From positions 62,001 through 126,000 of the forward strand of contig JADKAA010000024.1 of NCBI GenBank assembly GCA_016715465.1: 64,000 nt of DNA, read 5' to 3'. The first letter of the stretch is position 1. Each line of letters begins with the position of its first letter. This document shows, in pieces, positions 28,264 through 37,200 of the stretch. The position numbers and the translations under genes were made by a program. Below the pieces are notes generated by a model, which saw only the letters and a program-made list of their open reading frames with translations, had not been told where the DNA came from and did no database searches. The DNA is from Saprospiraceae bacterium (GTDB lineage Bacteria > Bacteroidota > Bacteroidia > Chitinophagales > Saprospiraceae).

Positions 28264-28730
28264 CATACCATGTCTGAGCCCTATCCTGAAAGTCGATGTA
28301 TAGCAAATTTAACCATTATGTATAGGTTCACGCTGACTGCATTCCAGGGTCTAAGCCGGTAACCCTGGCAATTGGCGCTTGCTTCCGCCAGCTGACCCCA
28401 TCGATGGAACTTATCAAATCAAGCCAGGCGGTTATGAAGCGAACCAGGATACCCGCAATATTTGCAAGCCCATCCCGCGGCTTCGCACACCTCCTTTCTT
28501 TATTTTCCCAATTATTTTTATTGGTCAAAGATGCCTTTATCCTTTTTGAAAGCGTAGCTTTTTGTCTCTAATCTATTGGGATTCAGTTGGCTATTTTCTG
28601 AATCCATCGTTTTTCGCCATGCAAAACCAGATTATCTGATTTTTAAAACTTTTATCCGTAGTTTTACTGATTCAGATTTACTTTTACATAGTTGGCCTTC
28701 CACAGGTTATAGTTAAAATTTTAGGCAATA
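28264..28730. other. non-coding stretch with two adjacent hairpins
   Basis: About 470 bp without a supported gene. Two short stem-loops lie next to each other: CCAGGGT / ACCCTGG at 28344-28368 with an 11-base loop, and TGGCG / CGCCA at 28373-28390 with an 8-base loop. No U-run follows, so these are not ordinary terminators. A 66-codon minus-strand frame over this stretch matches nothing I know. The hybrid sensor's promoter must lie toward the 3' end. Confidence 0.45.
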
Positions 28731-30365
28731 ATGAAGTTTGTTAGCACTCTATTACTCTATTTGTTATTGCTTCCGTTTTCATCATATCCACAACATCTGG
28801 TAGGCCAAAATTGGGTTAAACCCTTTGAATTTGAGCGCCTGGATGAAAAATCGGGATCAAATGCTTCAGACATCTACCGCATATATCAGGATAAGACCGG
28901 ATTTATCTGGATTTGCGCTGCAAATGGTTTATTCCGATATGATGGTAAGGTTTTCCTTCCGGTAAAAAATGAGGAAGGCGACCCACTTGGCTTGGGAGAC
29001 GATCATGTGTACAGGTTATTTGAGGATTCGGCCAACAGATTATGGGCCATCACGGAATTCGGAGAATTGTATTTGTATAACCAAAGGAGGTCCAATTTTT
29101 TCAGATTCCACATTAATTATGAAGCCGGGTGTAATTCGGAAAAAATCGCGCAGCTCATCGAAGGACCTTCAGGTCAGTTGTACGTCATAAGCAATTCATA
29201 TGGACTTTGTCTGTTCGATGTGCCCCATGCCATACTCTCACCTTTGTCTATAACAGGGGCGAACGCAAAAAAAGTTTTTAGAGCCATTGCCGACCCGGTC
29301 CAAAAGAATTTATGGGCGCATACCGCTGATTCGTTGTATGCATTTAGGGAGGAAAAATCCGCAGCCGGCTTGCGGCTTGATTCGGCATACGACTATGCCA
29401 ATGGAACCTCGACTGTCACTATGGAATTGGATAAAGGAGGCAACCTGTGGCTCGGTGGCTGGTACCCTGAATTGGCAAAACTAAATGTAAGAACCGGGAC
29501 TTTTGAACTTTTCAAATTTACGAATGAAAAGCTTGGGAAGGATAAGTTGAACCACAACCGGGTAAATACCATTTGTTTTGATGATGATGGCAAGGTTTGG
29601 GCCGGAACCAACGCAGGAGGCGCTTTTATCCTGGACCCTCTCACCAGGAGTATAACAATGATCCAGCATGATGAGAAAAATGAAAGCAGCCTGAGTCATA
29701 ATACGGTCACCAAGATTTTAAGGGACAAGGATGGCAATGTATGGATATCGACGTGGGGCAATGGACTCAATAAATATATACCTGCCAGGACACAATTTGG
29801 TTTACTAAGATGCAGGCCCAACCTGAAAAACGCACTGGGAAGTTTGCAGGTAAGCACATTTTATGAAATGGATTCAAATCTGCTCTGGATAGGGAGCAAT
29901 GATGGCCTCAACTTGTTGAACAGAAAAACCGGCAACATTCAGTTTTTCAAGATACCGGGACAAATCAGCAAAGGTCAGGTATGCAGCATTTATGCCATCC
30001 AGCCCGGCCCCAGGCAAAGTCAAACTTTATGGCTCGGCACAAGCCACGGGCTTTTGTTTTTTGACCCGAATAAAAAGGCGTACACCAAGTGGAGGGCTGC
30101 TGAGGCATCGGAACTACCGGTTGAGCAGGAATTGGTTTATTTCATAGACCGGACAGAGGATCAGGGTTACCATTTGCTGACGTATGGCCCATATACTTTA
30201 TTTCATTATAATACACAAACCAAACGGTTTGTGAGGGATAGCATCATTGAAAAAACAATTCAGGATCCCAACCTTATAGCGGTATTTGACCGGCAACACC
30301 ACCTATGGATGAGTGTCGAACGGGAAGGATATATACAGGTACGATCTCAGAAAAAAACAACTTAA
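28731..30365 (+). CDS. hybrid two-component system protein, N-terminal sensor part (frameshifted gene)
   Basis: This is the periplasmic sensor of a hybrid two-component system (HTCS) protein. A signal peptide (TLLLYLLLLPFSSYPQ) is followed by propeller blades with the Reg_prop motif, for example DKTGFIWICAANGLFRYDG, DDGKVWAGTNAGGAFILDP, DKDGNVWISTWGNGLNKY and NLLWIGSNDGLNLLN. The frame ends at 30365 after VEREGYIQVRSQ, while the overlapping frame continues with YRYDLRKKQLKKIAYQYKN. A single indel near 30325-30340 joins them into a protein of about 1360 residues, normal for HTCS proteins. These usually sense carbohydrate fragments; here the ligand is unknown. Confidence 0.85.
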   Translation: MKFVSTLLLYLLLLPFSSYPQHLVGQNWVKPFEFERLDEKSGSNASDIYRIYQDKTGFIWICAANGLFRYDGKVFLPVKNEEGDPLGLGDDHVYRLFEDSANRLWAITEFGELYLYNQRRSNFFRFHINYEAGCNSEKIAQLIEGPSGQLYVISNSYGLCLFDVPHAILSPLSITGANAKKVFRAIADPVQKNLWAHTADSLYAFREEKSAAGLRLDSAYDYANGTSTVTMELDKGGNLWLGGWYPELAKLNVRTGTFELFKFTNEKLGKDKLNHNRVNTICFDDDGKVWAGTNAGGAFILDPLTRSITMIQHDEKNESSLSHNTVTKILRDKDGNVWISTWGNGLNKYIPARTQFGLLRCRPNLKNALGSLQVSTFYEMDSNLLWIGSNDGLNLLNRKTGNIQFFKIPGQISKGQVCSIYAIQPGPRQSQTLWLGTSHGLLFFDPNKKAYTKWRAAEASELPVEQELVYFIDRTEDQGYHLLTYGPYTLFHYNTQTKRFVRDSIIEKTIQDPNLIAVFDRQHHLWMSVEREGYIQVRSQKKTT

Positions 30366-32820
30366 AAAAATAGCGTATCAGTATAAAAATAATCAGAAAA
30401 TAACATTTGGAATTGCCCATGTTCATGAGGATGAAAAGGACAGGATTTGGATCGGTTCCCGGCAGGGACTTTTGCTTTTACGACCCGGACCCAAAACCTA
30501 TGTACTGGAGAAATTGACAGAACGCGATGGCTTACCGGAAAGACTGGTAAATGGTATAATTCCGGATGACCGGGGCTTTCTTTGGATAAGTACCATGGGA
30601 GGACTTTCAAGATTGGACCCTGAAAAGATGGTCTTCAGGAATTATTATGCCTCTGACGGACTTCAGGCCAATGAGTTTTCTTACGGCGTATTTTATAAAG
30701 GCCTTTACGACAAAAAGTTGATGTTTGGAGGAACGGCCGGATGCAACATTTTTGACCCGGGAAGCATCAGGGACAATGTCATTTTGCCGAATACCGCAAT
30801 AACCGGCATAAATACGGTGCTAAACAATACAAGACTGGACAAGTTGCTGAACGCCCGGCAAAGAGAGGGGAGCTGGGAAATTACCACAACTCATGATGAA
30901 AAGGTCTTACACATTGATTTCAGTGCCTTACACTTTGCTGTACCCGAAAGAAACAAATACAGCTACTACCTTGAAAATTTTGACGAGGGTTGGAATGCCC
31001 CTACTTCGGATAATTTTGCGACCTATACCAATCTCAAAGCGGGTTCGTACCGGTTTATGGTCAAAGCGTGCAATAAAGATGGCCTGTGGAATGAGGCCCC
31101 TACGGTTTTATGGATACGGGTTTTACCCCCGTGGTGGAAAACGTGGTGGGCTTATGCGGCTTACATCATTTTGGCCTTGTTTTTTTTCGGCTACCTGTAT
31201 CTGACGCAGATGAAAAGACAATACCAGGAGTTGGAAACTAAAAGATTGGCGGAAATGGATCAGCTGAAGTCCAGGTTATACGCAAACATCACCCACGAAT
31301 TCAGGACACCGCTTACGGTCATACTTGGTCTTGCTGAACAATTGCGCGATGAGTCAAAAGACCGGATGATCGAGGGTCTCGGCATCATCAAACGGAATGG
31401 TAAAAATTTACTGGCCTTGATCAACCAGATGCTCGACCTGGCCAAGCTGGAATCCGGAGGTGTCGCGGTCAATTATGTCCAGGGGGATGTGGTCGGTTTT
31501 ATAGAATACAGCCTGGATTCATTTCAGTCTTTGGCGCATTCAAAGCAGATCACCCTGGATTTTTTACCCCGGGAGCGGCCTTTTGTCATGGATTACGATG
31601 CGGTAAAACTTATGCAAATCGTTTCCAACCTGGTTTCCAATGCCATCAAGTTTACTCCGGAAGAAGGAAAGGTTGAGGTGAAAATGAGCATCGAAGGCGA
31701 AGAAAGTCCTCTTGGGCAACTGCGTTTTATCATCGAAGTTGCGGATTCCGGCATGGGCATTGAAGAAGAGCACCTGGATCATGTGTTTGACCGGTTTTAT
31801 CAGGCAGATATGTCCAATACCCGGCAAAAGGAAGGCTCCGGCATCGGTCTGGCCTTGTCCCGGGAACTGGTCTTGTTGCTGGGCGGTGAAATATCGGTAC
31901 TGAGTAAGCCGGGGGCTGGATCCGTATTTACTGTAAAATTACCTGTTCACCGCGAAGCCACCAGGGCTGCAGAGGCGGTTGGCCTGCCGCACAACCTCGA
32001 TTTTGAAGCCGAAGTGCCGGCGGAAATGGCGGTGGAGGTAGCCGGCTTTGACCAGGAATTGGCTACACCGCTGGTCCTGGTCATCGAAGACAATGCGGAC
32101 GTAAGGAACTACCTGAGCAACATCCTGCGGAAGGACTACCGGGTAACTGTGGCGGCTGACGGACTTCAAGGCATAGAAAAAGCATTGGATATCATCCCCG
32201 ACATCATCATCAGCGACGTGATGATGCCCGGAAAAGATGGCTTCGAAGTATGTGCAAGCTTAAAAAATGACGAAAAAACCAGCCATGTTCCCATCATCAT
32301 GCTTACGGCCAGGGCAGCAGTAGAGGACAGGATCACGGGCATCCGGCAGGGAGCCGACGCGTACATTGCCAAACCCTTCCACAAAGCAGAACTTTTTGCC
32401 CAGATAGAGAATCTCCTGGAGGGCAGAAAAAAACTGCACGCCAAATTTCTGCAATACGATAGACCGGAACAAGAACAGGACATTGAAAATGAGCTGGATA
32501 ACCAATTTTTGGCAAAATTGAATAAGATCGTGGAGGCCGGATCAGATCATGAAGAGTTATCCATCGAGGATGTATGTACCAGGATGCTGATGAGCAGGAT
32601 GCAGCTCCACAGAAAGATAAAAGCCCTTACCGGCTTGTCCACCTCCATTTACATCCGGAACATCCGCCTCAAGCGCGCCGAAAACATCCTGAGAAACGAG
32701 CCATTAAACGTCGGTGAAGTGGCTTATAAAGTGGGTTTTAATGACCCAAAATACTTCAGCCGGCTCTTTACGGAGCATTTTGGCTACCCTCCCAGCGATA
32801 TAATTCAAAAAAAATCATAA
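30313..32820 (+). CDS. hybrid two-component system protein, C-terminal kinase-receiver-AraC part (frameshifted gene)
   Basis: Domains in order: the last propeller blades (DRIWIGSRQGLLLLRPGP), a Y_Y_Y domain (YLENFDEGWNAPTSDN), a membrane helix (YAAYIILALFFFGYLYL), HisKA with NITHEFRTPLTVILG, HATPase_c with IVSNLVSNAIKFTPEEG and GSGIGLALSREL, a receiver domain with IEDNADVRNYL and the phosphoacceptor Asp in IIISDVMMPGKDG, and an AraC-type DNA-binding domain ending in NVGEVAYKVGFNDPKYFSRL and FGYPPSDI. Sensor, kinase and transcription factor are thus one polypeptide. It probably controls the secreted-protein genes that start 180 bp downstream; this is inferred from position. A hairpin terminator follows at 32826. 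Confidence 0.88.
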   Translation: MSNGKDIYRYDLRKKQLKKIAYQYKNNQKITFGIAHVHEDEKDRIWIGSRQGLLLLRPGPKTYVLEKLTERDGLPERLVNGIIPDDRGFLWISTMGGLSRLDPEKMVFRNYYASDGLQANEFSYGVFYKGLYDKKLMFGGTAGCNIFDPGSIRDNVILPNTAITGINTVLNNTRLDKLLNARQREGSWEITTTHDEKVLHIDFSALHFAVPERNKYSYYLENFDEGWNAPTSDNFATYTNLKAGSYRFMVKACNKDGLWNEAPTVLWIRVLPPWWKTWWAYAAYIILALFFFGYLYLTQMKRQYQELETKRLAEMDQLKSRLYANITHEFRTPLTVILGLAEQLRDESKDRMIEGLGIIKRNGKNLLALINQMLDLAKLESGGVAVNYVQGDVVGFIEYSLDSFQSLAHSKQITLDFLPRERPFVMDYDAVKLMQIVSNLVSNAIKFTPEEGKVEVKMSIEGEESPLGQLRFIIEVADSGMGIEEEHLDHVFDRFYQADMSNTRQKEGSGIGLALSRELVLLLGGEISVLSKPGAGSVFTVKLPVHREATRAAEAVGLPHNLDFEAEVPAEMAVEVAGFDQELATPLVLVIEDNADVRNYLSNILRKDYRVTVAADGLQGIEKALDIIPDIIISDVMMPGKDGFEVCASLKNDEKTSHVPIIMLTARAAVEDRITGIRQGADAYIAKPFHKAELFAQIENLLEGRKKLHAKFLQYDRPEQEQDIENELDNQFLAKLNKIVEAGSDHEELSIEDVCTRMLMSRMQLHRKIKALTGLSTSIYIRNIRLKRAENILRNEPLNVGEVAYKVGFNDPKYFSRLFTEHFGYPPSDIIQKKS

Positions 32821-32825
32821 AATAT

Positions 32826-32856
32826 ATCATTGACAATCAATGATTTAATTTTTTTG
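32826..32856 (+). terminator. rho-independent terminator after the hybrid sensor gene
   Basis: ATCATTGA, a CAA loop and TCAATGAT form a perfect 8-bp stem directly after the stop codon, followed by TTAATTTTTTTG. The stem is AT-rich but the position and T-run are right. It separates the regulator from the secreted-protein genes. Confidence 0.65.
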
Positions 32857-33000
32857 TTACAATATTCCACCTTTATGTTACAATAATGCGAAGCCTCGCA
32901 GCTACAGGATTTTATTATTGTCCTGCTTTGAATTTATAAAGAACCGTAAGCCAAAGCTAAATCGAATCAACACCAAAATAATTATTAAAATTTTACCAAC

Positions 33001-34233
33001 ATGAGATCTTTGATTAAACTCTGTTTTACCTCCTTTTTCTGTTTTTTTGTTACCGGTATATTACTGTCACAGGCAGACCTGAGTTTTCAGGGCATACTAA
33101 AAAAATCAAATGGAACCGCTGTTGAGGATGGGGAATATATGATGACATTTAGTTTGCACACAACGGAAAGCGGTCAGGGGTCAGCAGCCTGGACAAGTGC
33201 ACCACTTAATGTTACCGTAACCAGTGGTATCTATTCAGTCATCCTGAATCCAACCGTTCCATTTAATACTATTTACTATATGGGAGTAAAGGTTGGCAGC
33301 GCTCCGGAATTGGTCCCACGATTTAAACTTACTTCTGCGCCTTACGCCTTGTCGCTCATCGGCACGACCAATAAATTTCCGAGCAGTGGCATTGTAAAAG
33401 CAGATACCCTGATCGTAGCCAATAAAATGGCCATTGGAGCAACCGCGGTGGCTACCAATCAGTCACTTAAGGTCAATGGGGGTGTGTTTGCGAAGGGTGG
33501 AGCCCCGGGAGCTGCCGGGGTAAGTAATGCCGGGTACGCTTTTGAGGGCACTAGCGGAGATAATGACAGTGGTTTGTTTTCTACAGCGGATGGCCAGGTG
33601 GCAATGTATACCGATAATACTGCCAGGCTAACGGCAAATAGCACAGGTGTTGAGGTTGCCGGAGACGTAAGAATGAGCAGTGGTGGAGCAATATCTTACA
33701 ATGGAGTGAGAGATTGGCAATTGGTAGATGTAGATGATTTTTCAACGGGTAATGATGGTTGGGCTACTTACGCATGGGGTACTCCATTAGGTACAGCCGC
33801 TGCAGCCGGTACTTTACAAAGATTGCAAGCCGCATCTAATCCATTTTATAATTGGTTTATTAGACCTGATGTCAATAATGATGATTTCTTATTAAAAAAA
33901 CAGTTTACCTTAAATAATATTACGCATACAGAAATTAAGATTGAATTTGTTGTTTTTCTATTGGGTACTTGGGATAATGAATTGTATTTTGGAGGCGTTG
34001 CTGAGACTTTAACAGGACCAACAGGAGTAGTGACAAAAGGTTTTTTGGAAAAGCACCAAGCATTCTTTACTGGTAGTACCATTTATTTGGGTTCGGGCGA
34101 TAATTCACGTTCTGGACAAATGGTATTTAAGCATTCCACCAATTCTTTTGTCCTTGCTTTTGGGGCAGAGCTCGATGAGGGTATTACCAACGAGTCATTT
34201 GGAATTGCCGACATTAAAGTTTGGGTTCGATAG
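33001..34233 (+). CDS. secreted tail-fibre-like protein of unknown function
   Basis: The protein has 410 residues with a signal peptide (LCFTSFFCFFVTGILLSQ). Residues 25-120 match a Bacteroidota pattern seen at the start of many surface proteins (LSFQGILKKSNGTAVEDGEY, TVTSGIYSVILNP, FKLTSAPYALSL). Residues about 150-240 are glycine-rich and fibre-like (SLKVNGGVFAKGGAPGAAG, GVEVAGDVRMSSGGAI). The last 170 residues look like a beta-sandwich (DFSTGNDGWATYAWG, NTIYLGSGD-type strands), possibly a binding domain. There is no T9SS tail. It begins a three-gene block of large exported proteins with gaps of 39 and about 14-74 bp, so co-expression is likely. Confidence 0.65.
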   Translation: MRSLIKLCFTSFFCFFVTGILLSQADLSFQGILKKSNGTAVEDGEYMMTFSLHTTESGQGSAAWTSAPLNVTVTSGIYSVILNPTVPFNTIYYMGVKVGSAPELVPRFKLTSAPYALSLIGTTNKFPSSGIVKADTLIVANKMAIGATAVATNQSLKVNGGVFAKGGAPGAAGVSNAGYAFEGTSGDNDSGLFSTADGQVAMYTDNTARLTANSTGVEVAGDVRMSSGGAISYNGVRDWQLVDVDDFSTGNDGWATYAWGTPLGTAAAAGTLQRLQAASNPFYNWFIRPDVNNDDFLLKKQFTLNNITHTEIKIEFVVFLLGTWDNELYFGGVAETLTGPTGVVTKGFLEKHQAFFTGSTIYLGSGDNSRSGQMVFKHSTNSFVLAFGAELDEGITNESFGIADIKVWVR

Positions 34234-34272
34234 TCAGTAAATCTTATTTTTCATTAACTAAAAAGCACGGAC

Positions 34273-37200
34273 ATGATTAAGATGCAACGTTTCTTATATA
34301 TATTACTTATTTGTCTGTCATCACTCGCTGGGACCTCCCAACAAATAGGTTGTAACAACACCCCTTCATCAGGAAATGACGACACATACACGGGTTCCAT
34401 CTTTCCAAACTATGGCGGTGTGAGTGGTGCCCTAAACACTAAGTACAGCGTAAGTGGGTCTATCGGTCAACTTTTTATCGGTGATGCTTTTGAGAAAAAC
34501 TACCAAACCAGTCTTGGCTTTTATACTTCCTTCCTCCTGCCCCCAAAACCGCCCATCGTCACCGCCACGCAGGGTGACCTCCTGGATCGTGTCCAGATAC
34601 GTTGGGAAATTGACCCATTGAGCCCTGCTGCTTCCGGGGGCTTCAACATTTACAGGGATGGTGTTTTTATGGAAAACGTAGGCCCCAGTGTAAAAAACTT
34701 CAATGACTTTAATGTGATAGCGGGCTATCCGTATAATTACACCGTCAGAGGAGTCAATACCTTTGGCGAAGGTTATCCGGGTACCGCACTCGGTTTTCAG
34801 GTACCCAATGGGGTTGTGACCGGATGGATCCAGACCCCTAGTGGCAACCCTGTGATCGATGCCATGGTGTCGCTTACACCTACTAAGGGGTTTTCTGCCA
34901 AATTTGGATCAGTGGCCGGAGCATGGGTGGATTCCATCGGACAAAATGTGCCCAGTCTCGTTCCTTCCGGCAACCAGCCCTGGTCTTTGAGTTTTTGGGT
35001 AAAAACAGATTCTGCGACCAACAATGCAGCCATCATAAAACTTGAGCCCTCTCTTTTGGAGATCAGGCCCTTGAATAGCGCTACAGGTAACGATGCCATC
35101 ATCGTTGCTGTGAATACAGCAAATAATCTACGAGCCAATTTTCCGGTTGCCACCCGCAAAGACTGGCACCACATTGTGCTGACCTATGATCCGGAACTCA
35201 CTCGCTACCGTTTGTATTTGGACGGTGTGCTGGAAGACCTGGAATCGGGGGGTCTTGTCATTCCTGCCATTAGCCGGATCGACTTCGCAGAAGCCATCGA
35301 TAAGCCGGGAACCTGGGAAGGGCGCCTGGATGAATTGAGGATATACGACCGCACCCTCGATGTGCTGGAAATAAATGAAATTGGCAAGGGTACCGCATCC
35401 ACCCTGACTCCCGGTTTATTCAGGTATTGGAAAATGGATGAAGAGGAGGGAACGGCTTCATTTGACCTCTTCAAAAGAAACAAACTTAATTTTTGCGGGG
35501 CTGTTTTTGACGAGGACCAAGCTCCAGTAAGTACTTCGGCCAAAACCAACGAAGAAGGGTATTACCGCATTGAATCCGCCAACTACGGAACAGGTACAAC
35601 CTTCATCGCCAAAGCCGATAAAAACTTTTACCTGCACCGTTCCCTGTATTTAAAATCTTCACAAGGGGATTACATCACTTTGCCACATTTCAAGATGTCA
35701 CGTAAGATGACCTTTGAATTTTGGGTCAATCACGATGGCCCTCAACCGATGGATCAGACCCTATTGTCAAAAACATGGTCCGGTAATGAACTCAGCATTC
35801 AATTGAAACAAAGTGGAGCAGACAACCGGATATTTTTTAAGATAAACAATGTTACCAAAGACTTTGGTGTGGTTGATGCGGGTTACCAGCACCTGGCTTT
35901 TACCCTCGACAGCCTGAATGGCCAGGTAAAGTTTTATAGAAACGGAAGTCAGCAGGGTGGCAACCAGACCTTTGGGTATGTTGAAGGTACATGGGCCGAT
36001 AGCACCACATTTTTAGTGGGTGCACGATGGTTAAATAGCAACCGCGTAGACTTTTTCAATGGCCTCATTGATGAGGTAGCGATGTATGATACTACCCTGA
36101 CCCTATCCACCATTCAAAGCCATTTTAATGCAAGCCGGGTTCCGACAGAAAAACACCTGGTGCAGTATTATGCCATGGACGAAGGCAGTGGCAGCCAACT
36201 CAACAACAGCGGCAGCCTATTGAATGGAACTGGTTCGCATTCTGGGGCAGACTGGTCGAGTTTTGCTGTTCATCAGGAAGCTACACCCCATTTTTTTACC
36301 CCGTCAAGCAGGCAGGTCACTTTGAACCCGAGCGTGACTTCTGTGGATCAGGTTGATTTTATCGACAGATCGGTCGTACCTGTATCCGGTTATGTAAGGT
36401 ATAAAAATACAGATTGTTTTGCGCCCAATGTAGAGATCCTGGTAAATGGTAATTCGTTTCAACCGCCCATTTTTACGGACTCAACCGGTAAATTTACAGT
36501 AGATTTTGATCCAGGTACTTCAGCAGTGCTGTCACCCAGTTTGGAAAGTCATGTATTTCAACCGGCTTCATGGCAGGTCACCAACCTGATCAATCCCATG
36601 GCGGGCTTGTTGTTTAACGATGTCACTACCCGTGACATCACTGGAAAGGTGGCCGGTGGCTTGTGTGAAAAATCGATCATCAAAGCAAATATTCCTTCAG
36701 GGCAGGGGGCGATCTGTATTGTTAAAGTGGCAGCTGTTAATGGGTGCTATGTAAGGGAAAAGGTTGTAAGTAACCAGGAAGGTGACTTTGAGTTTTTGGA
36801 TCTACCTCCATTATCCGCATTTACAGTTTCAATCATCGAACATTCCAATCCTCTGGTCAAAGCAGCTTTCCAATTGTCCGGAGGACAAACCGTAAACCTT
36901 ACTTATCGGGATACGCTGGTGAAATTTATTTATTTTGCCCCACCCGAGGCCCTCATCACCGGAGGACTTGATCCGGTAGCCGGCTGTAATCCACCCCAGT
37001 ACATCATTGAACAGGATGAGCAAAAGGAAATTACCATTCAGGTAAAGGAGCAGTACGAGTATATACTTACACAAAATATGTCCGGTATAGATACCCTGGA
37101 TGATGGGGTTTGTTTTTTAGATACGGCTGGAATAGAAATCATAGATGGATTTTCGGATACACGGATCGATACGGTTTTAGATGGTCTGGAGCTAATGTAT

